Below are positions 39,262 to 50,356 of a stretch of DNA of 64,000 nucleotides, in pieces; within the stretch, counting starts at the first letter, position 1; every line of letters begins with the position of its first letter. The notes under the pieces were generated by a model. The model was not told the origin of the DNA. It did no database searches and saw nothing but the letters and a program-made list of their open reading frames with translations. The position numbers were made by a program, and so were the translations under genes. Origin of the DNA: Zasmidium citrigriseum (Eukaryota; Ascomycota; Dothideomycetes; Mycosphaerellales; Mycosphaerellaceae); NCBI GenBank assembly GCA_002786025.1, contig NHNW01000006.1:930001-994000 (forward strand), in the 5' to 3' direction.

Positions 39262-39790
39262 GTGAGTATTCGAAGAGGTAGATTCGGGAAGAGGGGGATG
39301 GCGTTTGGGCTTGGGAATTGGGAATTGGGATAGAGCGGGATACGACAGATTTTCGACAAACAGGGACTTGACACACTGGACTTTCGACGACACACAACAC
39401 GACACTGGGCTTTCGACATGATCAAAGACGCCGGCTTTGGGGAACTGTGAGGGAGGACATGTATAGACTTGTTATCTGGGCGTTCTGGACTTCGATCTTT
39501 CGGCTAGAGGATATGGGCAAGGACTACGCAAACGATGATACCACGAGATTGAAATGCTTCAGAGCACTTTGACGGATTTTGACGCGAGACGGATATAGAT
39601 TACAGCGAATTTGGTATAGGAAATGAATGCAGAAGCAGGTCGTTCTGGCAAAGATCTTCCCGCTTTCTTACCTTGGTTGTTCCCTTGGCGCAAAGAAGCG
39701 GCTAGGGAGGAGAGAGACATGTCAAGGCGTGTGTGTTTAAGCGCGGTGGATGTCGTCTGGTGTCTAATTCTATGTGATGAGATCTTGTGT
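39262..39790. other. 3' region between GH81 and GH47 genes
   Basis: These two genes converge, so this 529-base gap holds both 3' UTRs. Two GGGAATTGGGAATTGGGA-like direct copies occur near 39314-39331. No supported coding frame is present. Confidence 0.4.
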
Positions 39791-41718
39791 CTATTTTGGT
39801 CGTAGAAGAGGGTGTGCCTCTGTATTTCTGATTGCAAGGGGTCAGTATGTCAACGTGTATAAGGATTCCATCATCCATAGACTCACAGTACATATTCGTC
39901 CAGACTGATAACATCGGGCTCGCTGAAGATCAAGTAGAAATACTTCAGAGTCTCTGCAATGCCAAAGTCAGCCATCTCTATCATCTCGAACCCGAATAAC
40001 GACAACTTACCCGCCGTCCAGAAAGACTCCATATTATCGAGCAATCTCCGGTCAGGCTCCAATTGCCTCACGTCCTTCAACGCAGCGTACGCAATATTGG
40101 TCTTCGTTGCGTTGGTGATCGCTTGGAACATATCCCACGCGCGATCTTGTAACGACTCGTCGCCAGTGATACGGTAGAGGACAAAGACCGATTCGATCGC
40201 TTCAGGTCGTAGTATGTACCGAGCGTCGGTGATCTCTGTCATACCGGGCGCAAGGCTCTTCTTCTTGATGACAGTCTGAGCTTCATCGGCGTATTCTTCG
40301 GGCACGAATCCGTGGTTGGCTTTCTCAACGACAGCCTTTTGCCAAGCCTCTTCGTTCCAGGTGCAGTTTTCGCGGGTGCGGTCCTCGCATGGTAGAGCGG
40401 TAAAAATCTCGGGCATGATGCGCGAGGGCATGCTTTCGTATGCCCAGATGCAGCCATCCACGAGCTCACGAGCCGTTTCCAGGTCATGGTCTTCGCGGAA
40501 GATCTTCGCTGCCAATGCGACCATTCCTCCTGCGAAGCATCCCAGATGCTCTCCTCGCGGTTGCAGCTTCATGGTGTTACGCGACTGACGCTGAACCGTT
40601 CCGGGGAGGAGCACTTTTTGATTGTCGGGAGTCAAGGGTCGGAAGAAGATGTACTCTTTGGCTGATTTGAGAGCGCTCTGGAACATTGTCTTGTATTGCT
40701 CAGTCTGGCCGCCGAGCATCAGATGCTGCTTGGGAAGGTATTCGTAGACGGAGTCAGCCATGCCACCCATGGTGAAACTGGAATCGCGCGTGAAATCTGC
40801 CGCTTTGGGGTTCACAAACGTTGGCCACAGCCCAGGCAACTTTGTTTGGTTTTGCTGCTTCTCAAAAGCGTCTGTCACTCGGGCAATGGCGTCGTACCAT
40901 TTGGGATCTCCGGTCAACTGCGAAAGACGAGTGAACTCCAGCGTCAGGCTGCCGATCTCAGCAACCAGGCATTGTATTCTGGCCTCCTGGTCGTATCCAA
41001 GTGCGCTTTTCTGCCAGTCCCATCGTGCTATGGGCATATGGTTCGGCGTGTCGAAGGCATGGTACAGCATATCGCCCAATTCGACGGCCTTCTGCAGCAG
41101 AACACTGTATTGATGTCCACTGACATCGTATGCGCTCAGCAGTCCACCGAGGTATCGAATCGTAGTCTCGAAGACATTGACCTCCGCCAGTTTGGTGGTC
41201 TGAAAATCAATTGATCGCAGTCCACCCAACGCAGCCTTGAACTCTTTTTTCTTCCCCATGATCCACAACGTGTCCAGCGAGTCGACCAATGTTGCACCCC
41301 ATCCTCCAAATGGATTTCTCGGCACACCTGAGATTGGGGAGACCTCATCTTGCAACCAAGCGTTGGTTTTGTAGCCTTCCCACGCATGATTGAATGCTTC
41401 CTCAACTGCTCTCAATCGTTTTTTACGCTCCACCGCATGTGCCAAAGAGTCTTCCTTGAAATCGTGCTGGACTTTCGGTATCGAGACTGCTGCCCCCGTC
41501 GGAATGGTAGTGAACTCCTCCAGAGGATGTCGAAGTGGGACATTCTTCCATTTGAATCGAGGCTTGAACCAGCCAGGGTGTATAACTCGATCGATCGGTT
41601 GGGGTTGATGGCGGTGGTGGTGATGACCGTGTATATCAGTGAGTGTATGGAACGCAATGAGGAAGAAGGCAATGGCTAGGACAGTCCCAATGGTCCATCT
41701 TCGCAAAAGGGGGGACAT
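39791..41718 (-). CDS. Class I alpha-1,2-mannosidase (GH47), type II membrane protein
   Basis: Three exons (41718-40011, 39953-39887, 39827-39791) encode 603 residues. A short cytoplasmic tail and a signal anchor (TIGTVLAIAFFLIAFHTL, residues 9-27) are followed by a His-rich stem and the GH47 barrel: RNPFGGWGATLVDSLDTLWI near 135, PRGEHLGCFAGG near 395 and RPEAIESVFVLYR near 505. Intron 1 (57 bases) is in frame without a stop; splicing it restores SFWTAETLKYFYLIF. Intron 2 (59 bases) leads to a 37-base exon ending NTEAHPLLRPK, whose Thr594 is the calcium ligand of the family. Unspliced, the frame stops early at 39883. The enzyme trims Man9 or Man8 N-glycans in the ER or Golgi. Its start faces ALG8. 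Confidence 0.95.
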
Positions 41719-42275
41719 GACGCCTCACAGCGCCGGGAAAGAACGTTCAAGGAGTGAAGAAACGAGGGGACATGGCCTCTGTGCAACGAGTGTTGCGTAA
41801 GAAGGGCCAGAGATGTGAAATTGGGGGAGTAGGAGAGCAGAGGTGGTGGTGTTCATCCTTTCCTGGACTCGCTAAGGGCGACACAAGTCCCTGCCATGCA
41901 CGGACGTTTGGTGGTGGGCATCGAGCTCCTCCGTCTGGCACGCCAGCTTGGGGTTGCCTGCAAACTCTCACACTCGCTCGACCGGGCATCGTTGAGAAGC
42001 TGCGATAAGACGAAGGAAGGGTTACGATTCATGAAGAGCGACGATGTTTGAGCTGCTCATCTTCGAGATGACGATTCCCACCTTCGACACTCCCGCGGCG
42101 ATGCGGGAGGATGGCGGCCGCCGGTAGCCGTCCCATGTTTAGCGCAGCCGCTAGCACGTGACACCCCTGCCTCGCGACTGGACATCTCCAAGAATTTCGA
42201 GTGAGGCAGTCGAAAACATCAACGACGATGAAACCGCGATAACACTTCTTCTCGACCGATCAACCGAAGACGGCG
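41719..42275. promoter_or_regulatory. Shared promoter region of GH47 mannosidase and ALG8
   Basis: Two N-glycosylation genes start 557 bases apart in opposite directions. The centre contains a GC-rich block with GCGGCCGCCGG near 42114-42124 and a CACGTGAC E-box-like string at 42155-42162. No coding frame is supported here. Co-regulation is inferred from shared pathway and layout. Confidence 0.5.
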
Positions 42276-44035
42276 ATGGCGGATCTGTACCCCACCATAC
42301 CGCAATGCGCGGCGGTGGCGACGGCCTTGAAGGTTCTCCTTTGGCCTGCATAGTACGTATCCACTCGCAGCAGTCCAAGAACTAGACTAACATGCCATCG
42401 AAGCAAATCGACCGACTTCGAGGTGCATCGCAACTGGCTTGCAATAACAAACTCGTTGCCAATAAACGAATGGTACTACGAAAAGACCTCAGAATGGACC
42501 CTCGACTACCCTCCCTTTTTCGCCTACTTCGAATGGGCCATATCCCAGATTGCAGGCTTCTTCCACCCCGCGATGCTGCAGGTCAAGAATCTCGAATATG
42601 GTAGCTGGCAGACGATCTACTTTCAGCGAGCGACTGTCATCGTGACTGAGTTTGTGTTGATGTACGCTTTGATGCTGTAAGTCTTCTCAATGATCCGAGC
42701 GAGTAACTCCTGAAGCTGAGGTGATAGCTTCATCAAATCTTCTCCGGCCAGTTCCAAAAGGCAATCGCACGCAGCCGCTCTGTCCATCTTGCTCTCACCT
42801 GGCCTGCTCATCATCGATCACATTCACTTCCAGTACAATGGCTTCCTCTACGGAGTCCTCATCCTGTCCATCGTCCTGGCGAGATACCAGAAAGACTGGC
42901 TACTCGTGAGCGGCGTCGTCTTCGCAGCCTTGCTGTCCTTGAAGCACATATACCTTTACCTTGCTCCGGCCTACTTCGTCTATCTGCTCAGAGCGTATTG
43001 CCTTGGACCCAGGTCAATCTTCGACATCAAGCTCTTCAATTGCATCAAGCTTGGAACCGGCATTGTCGTAGTCTTCGGATTGGCATTTGGTCCGTTTGCC
43101 TACCTCGAGCAGATCCCGCAAGTCTTCAGCCGGCTGTTCCCATTTTCCAGGGGGCTCTGTCACGCATACTGGGCTCCGAACGTCTGGGCGATGTACTCTT
43201 TCACTGATCGAGTCTTGATATACTGTAAGCAACGCGATATTCCTCAAATTGGCGTTCGCGGGCTGACTCCTTCCAGTGGCACCGTATCTGAAGCTCCCGG
43301 TTGATAAGGAGGCCGTCAACAGTGTCACTAGGGGTTTGGTTGGCGACACTTCCTTTGCCGTGCTGCCAAACATTCCGCCTCGAATCACGTTCATCCTGAC
43401 GCTGGCTGCACAAATTGTAAGCTCAGTCTTCGATGTTCTCTGAGCTTGACTGACATTCAAAAGCCTGCACTTATCAAGCTCTTCCTCCAACCGACGTGGG
43501 ACAACTTCGTCGCCACAATCACACTCTGCGGGTACGCATCTTTCCTTTTCGGCTGGCATGTCCACGAGAAAGCCATACTCCTGGTCATCATTCCGTTCAG
43601 TCTCCTCGCACTGAAAGATCGGCGGTACCTGGGTGCGTTCAGACCACTCGCAGTCGCGGGTCACGTGAGCCTCTTTCCATTGCTCTTCACCGCCATGGAG
43701 TTCCCGATCAAGGTCGTATACACTATCATGTGGCTCATCGCATTCTTGCTGGCATTTGACCGGCTAGCACCAGCGTAAGTTGATATAGACATGGTTTTGA
43801 GAGAGAATGCTAACGTCAGTACAGATCGGAAAAGCCAAGAGTCTTCTTGTTTGATCGGTTTTCCTTGCTCTACATCGCGATTGCGATACCTCTCATTGCG
43901 TACTGCTCGCTGATACATCAGCTCATATTTGGAGCGAAGTACGAGTTCCTGCCATTGATGTTCATCAGCTCCTATTCGGCAGTGGGAGTGGTTGGCAGCT
44001 GGCTTGGGTTTCTAGTGGTGTTCTTCACCTCATAG
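42276..44035 (+). CDS. ALG8: ALG8 alpha-1,3-glucosyltransferase of the ER
   Basis: Six exons (42276-42352, 42404-42676, 42728-43224, 43277-43416, 43464-43774, 43825-44035) encode 502 residues. The five introns are 47-52 bases, several with ACTAAC branch sites, and all phases close. The signature of the ALG6/ALG8 family is [16 protein letters not shown] (residues 26-41) in the first lumenal loop, followed by [28 protein letters not shown] and [11 protein letters not shown] are further conserved loops. About a dozen hydrophobic spans follow. ALG8 adds the second glucose to Glc1Man9GlcNAc2-PP-dolichol using dolichyl-phosphate-glucose. The IHFQYNG form and the length favour ALG8 over ALG6. It faces the GH47 mannosidase gene. 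Confidence 0.95.
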
Positions 44036-45224
44036 TCAATATCAATCAATCCTCTATATCAAGCGCAAGAGCTGTTATTCGATCACTCAACGCCGTGACC
44101 CAAGCAGTCGTGTTCCGTGAGCGCCGAAAGCATCCCCAAGTCACTGCGAGAAAGTGGCGCACATGGGGAGAACAGTGCCTGGCCGTCCACAGATCGATTC
44201 AGATACGAATACCGATGCATCAGCTTCTCGATCACGCTTGTATTACTTTGGTGGACACTCATGGCCTTGTTGGACCATGTCCGAGAGGAATGCGAAGCTT
44301 TCTCCGGCCTTCAAGAACTAATGGGGCCGAAATGTCAACACCGACGGCAATGTCATCGATCGGACGTGTCTTTGATGATGAATCGAAGCAGTAGCCTTCA
44401 AATGAGGTGTAGTTTGATTGTCTGATCGAGGTCATGCCGAGAGAAACCTTGCAAGGTGCCTTGCGGGAGAAGTGGGCCACCAACGCGTGCGGAAGAGAGG
44501 ACAAAAGAGGGATCAGACAAGGCTGGTTTGATATCGATGTGTATCGTTTTACGGTACAAAAATTGCGGTAATCATCATATCAATCCTGAATCTGCTGATT
44601 GGGCGGAGTCGAACGAGTACAAACACTTGTGTGGATGTGGAGAGTGGCGCGGACTAGAACGAGTGGTGAAGTTTTGAAGGGAGCAGCGGGCAGTTGAGGA
44701 TGAGGGAAAAGACGGCCTGAGCACGGGCCGGTCCGCAATGACAGGGATCAAGGGATTAGAATGCGCCTCCGAGAGTCTCACAGCACCTTTCGTGACGGCA
44801 ATTCCCCCACAGAACATGTCTACTCACCCACCTCCTGCTTGGCCCCCGTCGCCATCTGCTTCGACTCTTTCTCTTCTTTACAATCCTCATCCACCACCAC
44901 TCCACCCCTCCCCCTACGCGCCCACCACCACAACCGCCGCGGCGCTGCACGCTGCCTCCATCGACCATCCAACCGTCGATCATCGACTTTCCCGCACGCG
45001 TCGCAGCCTCTACCCTCTGCATCCCGGCTAATCCACGCTGGCACAACGCGCCCACCGCAACTCGCCCAGCGCCTTCCACTCCCAATCCACCATTCACCAA
45101 CATCCACCTCGAGCTTTAATCAATTGCAGACAGCCAGTCCTCGTCCTCGATACCGCCTCCGCCGCCGCCCACCATTGTTGAGCTAGGATCGTGAGACCCA
45201 GCCTCGCGCTGGGCTTTTGCAAAC
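44036..45224. other. Long leader/promoter region of ITC1
   Basis: About 1.2 kb between tandem genes. The portion 44820-45110 is very rich in C and CA/CT triplets and is probably ITC1 5' leader, containing an upstream frame from an ATG at 44738 region that ends before the ITC1 start. I see no separate gene. Confidence 0.4.
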
Positions 45225-48200
45225 ATGGTGCGCATGTCCCCCGTGTGTGGCAGCGGGCATGTGGCCAACAACGAGTCACAGGTCCTCAACAAGAGAAAGC
45301 CAGTGAACCTCATACCCAGCCCGAACAACATTTCAGACCATGCGGAGGTATGTCAGACCACTATACATTAGTACTACAGCTCGGTCTGACCGAGATATAC
45401 TAGGTCTACGTCATGAAGGGCACCAATGAGGTGTTTACGGACTATGAGAAATATCTGAAGCGGTATGTCGTTCATGTGATTGTGATCGATATGATGCAAG
45501 TAGCTGACTTGGCGCAGATTCGACTGGCTCAATCAGGTATGTATCGATCGTCGTCGCGACACTTTCCCATCACTAACAACCAACCAGAAGAAGTTCACAG
45601 ATGCCGTTAATGGCAAGTCTGGCTTGACTTACTGGGACGCGTTGGAATCCGAGGTAAGGCTTTGCAAGATATCACATGAAAGTTCCGAGTACTGACTTTG
45701 TCCAGACTAAGAGTTCGGCGTCCATCGAGAATGTCTTTCCAGAAGTTCTCCGCGACCCTATCCTCCGCAAGGTACAGTTTGCGACGATTTCGCGGATGGA
45801 TGAGCTCGGTAAGTCCCGCTTCTCATTTGTCTCCAAGGCTTTGCTAATGCGACGTAGTCAACGTGGTTTACGACGAATTCAAGCACGACTTCTTTCCCGG
45901 CGAGGAGGTTCTGGTCGTCCTAGATGAAGGCGATCAACATGTGGGGAGCATTCGTGAGAAGGCCAAATTTCCGATGATCAGGGGCGCAGACGGGACTATC
46001 CAGAGGGCTCCGTTTTCGAGGTACTTCGTCCAATTCGATGGAACGACTGATGAGGCTCTACTGGATGACAAGCATATTCGCCGCGATCGGAAGGTGTTCA
46101 CCAAGCAGAATCTCAGAGCCTTTCTGAAGAACTCACTCCAGCGAGAGGCATGGACTGGCGCGCCTTGGCTTGTTAAGGAACACCTCGCCATCCAATACAG
46201 ACTTCCCATGGAAATCCCAGCGCACCTACTGCAAGAAGCTCGTTTGCTCCAGAACAAGCAAATAATGCAGATGCGGCCACCCAAAGCCAAGAAACCAAAA
46301 GGAATGACGCCGGCGGAGTTCACTCGCTTGCAAGCGGAAGAAATTCACAGGATGCAACAGCAACAACATCCGGGCGCGGCTCCAGGGCAAGTACAGAACC
46401 TTCATCACCCACCATCGTCGAGAGCAATGGATCAACAACCCAAACCGCCTCCCATCAAATACCCCATCGAAGACCTGGACATTGCCCCAAAGCGAAATGG
46501 GGTTACACGACCGGAACTCAAGTTCTTCACCGACGAGATGGCCGACTATATAACCAAAGACCGACGCGTAGGATTCGAGGATATCGAGATGGCATCCATG
46601 GGCTTGCTACTGGAAGTCTGGAACACCCTCAATGTACAGTGCGAGGTTTACGTACTGGACAGCTTCACATTCGACGACTTTGTGGATGCTATGCGCTACC
46701 ACTCTACCGAGACCCCCTGCGAGCTATTCGAGGAAGTCCACTGCGCAGTCTTGAAGCAATTCGTCGACGAGAAGGGCAAGCTGCTAGTCAAGGACTTACC
46801 TAAGAAGATCCTGGAAGCCCCAGCAGATGAGTCCGAGAACATGGACGAGAGCGAAGCTTCAACGCCGATACCTGATCCCCCTCCTGGCCACTCGACCCGT
46901 AGCAGACTCAGCCACGTTGAATCAGCTGCGGATATTGCTGACAGTCCGAGTGTTTCAGCAGAGAGACCAAATCGAGCAGCAGAGATGCTTTTCGAGCGGG
47001 ACTGGATCGACAGACTTGCGACACGCGACTTCGAGAACGGTGGCTGGCAGGTGATTGTGATCGGTATCCTACACCAACTATCGGCGGCACCAATGTACAA
47101 GGACAGGTGTGACAGGATTCTGGCTCATCTCGCTCCCAAGGATATGGAGCCAACCCAGGAGACAGCACTGATCCAATACGCGTCTATGGATGTGAATTTG
47201 CGGATACAGGCACTGCAGATGCTTACCATATTCACCATTCGGACCGATGCGATCAAGAACTTCTTGGAACAATGCAGCGAGGACATGACCGATGTGAGAA
47301 AGCGAAAGATCGAGCACCAGCGCGAGAAGAAGCAAGCAATCGAAGACCTTCAAGCGAAGGACAGGGAGCGAAAGATCCTTTTGCCCGACAACATGCCAGA
47401 GTCGCCCAAGCAGGAGACCATCGAGGAACCGGAAGCTACGGAGGTGTCAATCGACACAAATGGCGATGGCAGCTCGGATGCAGACGAAGACGCACCCACA
47501 AACGGTCGATCATTACGACGAGGCAACGATCGCAAGCGGAAGCGTGAAGAAGAAGCGGCGAAGAGAGAAAAGGAGAGGGCCGAGAAAGAAGCAGCTGCCA
47601 AGGCGCAATCCAAACAGTCGAAGGAGTTCAAGAAGATCTTGGCGGAGATCGATGCCCTCAAAGCCCACATCCTCGACCAAGAAGAGAAGATTGCGGAGTG
47701 CGATGGTGACCTGCGCGAGGCTAACATCCAGCGTACCAAGGTTCTCGGGAAAGATCGCTTCTGCAACCGATACTACTGGTTCGAGCGCAACGGACAGCCC
47801 TTCGGTGGTCTTCCCACCTCGAGCACTGCCGGCTATGGCTATGCCAATGGTCGCATTTGGGTACAAGGACCGGACGAAATGGAGCGCGAGGGCTTCATCG
47901 AACGCACAAAGGCCGAGCAAGCAGAGTATCAACGCCAATTCCGGATGACTGTGCCCGAGCGACGCAAGCACGAAGAGGGTGTCACGATTCTGGACAACGC
48001 GACCGAATGGGGCTTCTACGACGATCCAGTCCGCCTCGACAACCTCATTGGCTGGCTCGACGAGCGCGGTGAGCGAGAGAAGAAGCTGCGCAAGGAACTC
48101 TGCGAGTGGCGAGACCGGATCGTCGAGTACATGGAGAAGTACAAGAACTTCAAAGCTGAGGAAGCGGCGAAGAAGATCGACATCGAAGAGGAGAGCACGA

Positions 48201-48442
48201 CTCGTGTCAACACCCGACACAAAGTCCATGAAGAGAAGTCGGCGGCTAAGGAGCGCTGTCTCAAGTGGACCAACACCATGGCCCTTGAGGAGAATGGACA
48301 CCTTCACTCTCGCCAGCCGGTCAAGCAGACGAAGAAGGAGAAGGCGGCTGCGGCACGACGGGAGGTTAAGGGTGTGGCGATTCCTTTGAACCGGAATGGG
48401 AAGCCTGTGACGAGGCAGGGCGAGAAGTATAGTTTCAAGTGA
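45225..48442 (+). CDS. ITC1: ITC1/ACF1-type subunit of ISWI chromatin remodeller
   Basis: Exons are 45225-45347, 45404-45462, 45518-45536 (19 bases), 45588-45653, 45706-45808 and 45858-48442, giving 984 residues. A further 54-base in-frame intron (45228-45281) is likely: removing it makes the protein start MVLNKRKPV, the conserved WAC-domain beginning, and leaves 966 residues. Domains (984 numbering): WAC, about 20-125, with TNEVFTDYE, FDWLNQ and GLTYWDALESE; a DDT-like helical region near 370-430; an acidic and Lys/Glu-rich coiled coil (about 570-690); WHIM-type segments with RFCNRYYWFERNG near 757 and LKWTNTMALEE near 915. Itc1 pairs with Isw2 to position nucleosomes and repress genes; human ACF1/BAZ1A is the counterpart, but no PHD or bromodomain is present, as in yeast. 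Confidence 0.92.
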
Positions 48443-48760
48443 AGCCGGCGAGACTTCTGATGAATGATTGCTCTTGTATGTTTAGTAGATGGGGTGCTGT
48501 GAGCGTGGAGTTTGCGACAGCGGCATTACTGTACGGCGCAGGGCGGACGAAAGCTCTTTGAGATAGAGATGCGAGGGTTGGCTGCTGCATAGCGATGGCG
48601 TCCTCGTGGGGATTTGCTATGCGTGTGAGAAAAGTATCCTCCTACTCTTAGATTTTGCTAGATGATAGCGGCCTGAATCTACTGTCTACTGAGAGCACTT
48701 TCCCGTCTTGGTCTCTCTCTACTTTGTATCAAGTGGTCTGTCTACATCCTGTAGCCATGA
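48443..48760. other. 3' UTRs of convergent ITC1 and OYE genes
   Basis: A 318-base gap between facing stops. AT-rich patches near 48640-48670 suit polyadenylation. Nothing else is seen. Confidence 0.4.
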
Positions 48761-50356
48761 TCATCTGGCGTACGCAAACCCAACCTGCGCCTTGAAAGGC
48801 GGATACCCCGACGAATCGACCTTGGGCAGGATGGAAATCTTTCTCGCCTCTTCGATCTTATCCGCCTCCAACCACCGCTGGACTTCATTCTCATCACTCC
48901 AGTCACTCACCAGCTCATCGCCATGGCCGATTTGATGCAACTGCGTCCCCGTACCTACAACCGCCAACGTCAGCAAATTCCAACCTCACCCATAGCAACA
49001 TTGCATGATACATACCCTGCGTATTCTTCGGCAACGGCATGTAATTCTCAATCGCGCCGCTGACTTTGCCTGCAAGAATCTCTTCACAGAGGTAAGGTTC
49101 TGCGCCGAGGGGTCGTCCGATTCCTATGCCGTCGCAGGCACCATCATGAATAGCATTGACCATCCCTGAGGCAGTGCGAAACCCTCCAGTGACGTACAAC
49201 TTGGTTTTGGAGAGCAGCGGCCGTATCATCTCGGCGAATTCGATGAAGTATGATTCCCTCTTGACCGTTGATTCTTTTTTGTGTTCGAAGGCGCGGCCTT
49301 CGAAGGTCCCGCCACTATACACGCATCAGTCCGGTGTGGGTGAAAGGGGGGAAGGGTGGGGGATATACCTGAGATCCAGAAAGTCTACCCGGGCTTTTTC
49401 GAGGGCAACGCAGAGGTTTCGACAGTCCTCGGGAGTTTGGCCGCCGGGTTGGAATTCGACGGAGTTGATCTTGACGCAGATGATGAAGGAGGGGTCTGGC
49501 ACTCTGCGGTGGATTTCGTCGATGATTTCGAAGATTATGCGGGAGCGGTTTTCGAGGGAGCCGCCGTATTCGTCGGTTCGCTGGAAAAGGGGAACATTCA
49601 GTACGATCGCGTTTGGTGCTTTGATGGAAGAATTCTCACCTTGTTCGTCGTGCCTGCGAGGAACTGGGCGAGAAGGTAACCGTGGGCGCAGTGGAGTTGG
49701 ACGCCATCCCAGCCAGCTTGCCAGCAAAGATAGGCAGTCTCGCCCCATTGCTTGACCATGTCTTTGATCTCGGGGATGGTGAGGGCGCGTGGTTTGGCGA
49801 ATTCGTTGCCGGCCCATTTGATCTTCAATTGAACATCGCTCGCAGAGACAGGGTTCGGGTTGAGTGCTTTGGAACCTTGACGACCCGGATGGGAGAGCTG
49901 GGCGACGATGAGAGAGCCATGGGCTTTGGCTGCTGCAGTGACTTTCTTGAAAGCCTCGACTCTGTCGTCCCGGTTATGTTCGAGGATGGGATTGCCGAAG
50001 CCCTCAACGGCGTCGTGCTTGAGCATCAAGTTTCCGGACACGATGACTCCGATCTCGCCTTCGCCCCAGCGTTTATAGAGGTGCTCGTATTCTTTCGAGG
50101 GATAACCGCGGAGAGTGATGTCTTCTTCGTTCCAGTGGCAAAGGCGCTCGGTCATGGGGGCTTTGAGGAAGCGATTCTTTGCTGTTCGGCCGGAGAAGGG
50201 AAAGGTGATGGGCTCCGCGAGGGTACTTGTGTCGACTTTGGGGCCTTTGACTCGTAGACGGCCGTCGTTCTTTCCAGTTCCGGCTTCAGACTCGTGGGGA
50301 TAGTTCTTTGCTTCTGGTTCGAGAGCTGAATTGGTTGTCGCTGTGTCGTATTCCAT
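48761..50356 (-). CDS. Old yellow enzyme-type NADH:flavin oxidoreductase
   Basis: Four exons (50356-49640, 49580-49369, 49314-49016, 48954-48761) encode 473 residues; introns are 59, 54 and 61 bases. The FMN-binding barrel shows NRFLKAPMTE near residue 66, AQLSHPGRQG near 155, and HCAHGYLLAQFLAG with H222 and H225, the pair that holds the substrate's electron-withdrawing group. RTDEYGGSLENR follows, then TGGFRTASGM and GIGRPLGAEP for the phosphate site. The C-terminal extension (about 60 residues, DWSDENEVQRW) is typical of a fungal subgroup. OYEs reduce activated alkenes using NAD(P)H; the natural substrate is unknown. The start at 50356 (MEYDTA) was preferred over an upstream non-ATG extension. 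A hydrophobic targeting signal is absent. Confidence 0.92.

Noticed and set aside
47513..48307. Minus-strand frame of 264 codons inside ITC1
   Set aside because: Leu-rich shadow of a Lys/Glu-rich coding region; no family features.
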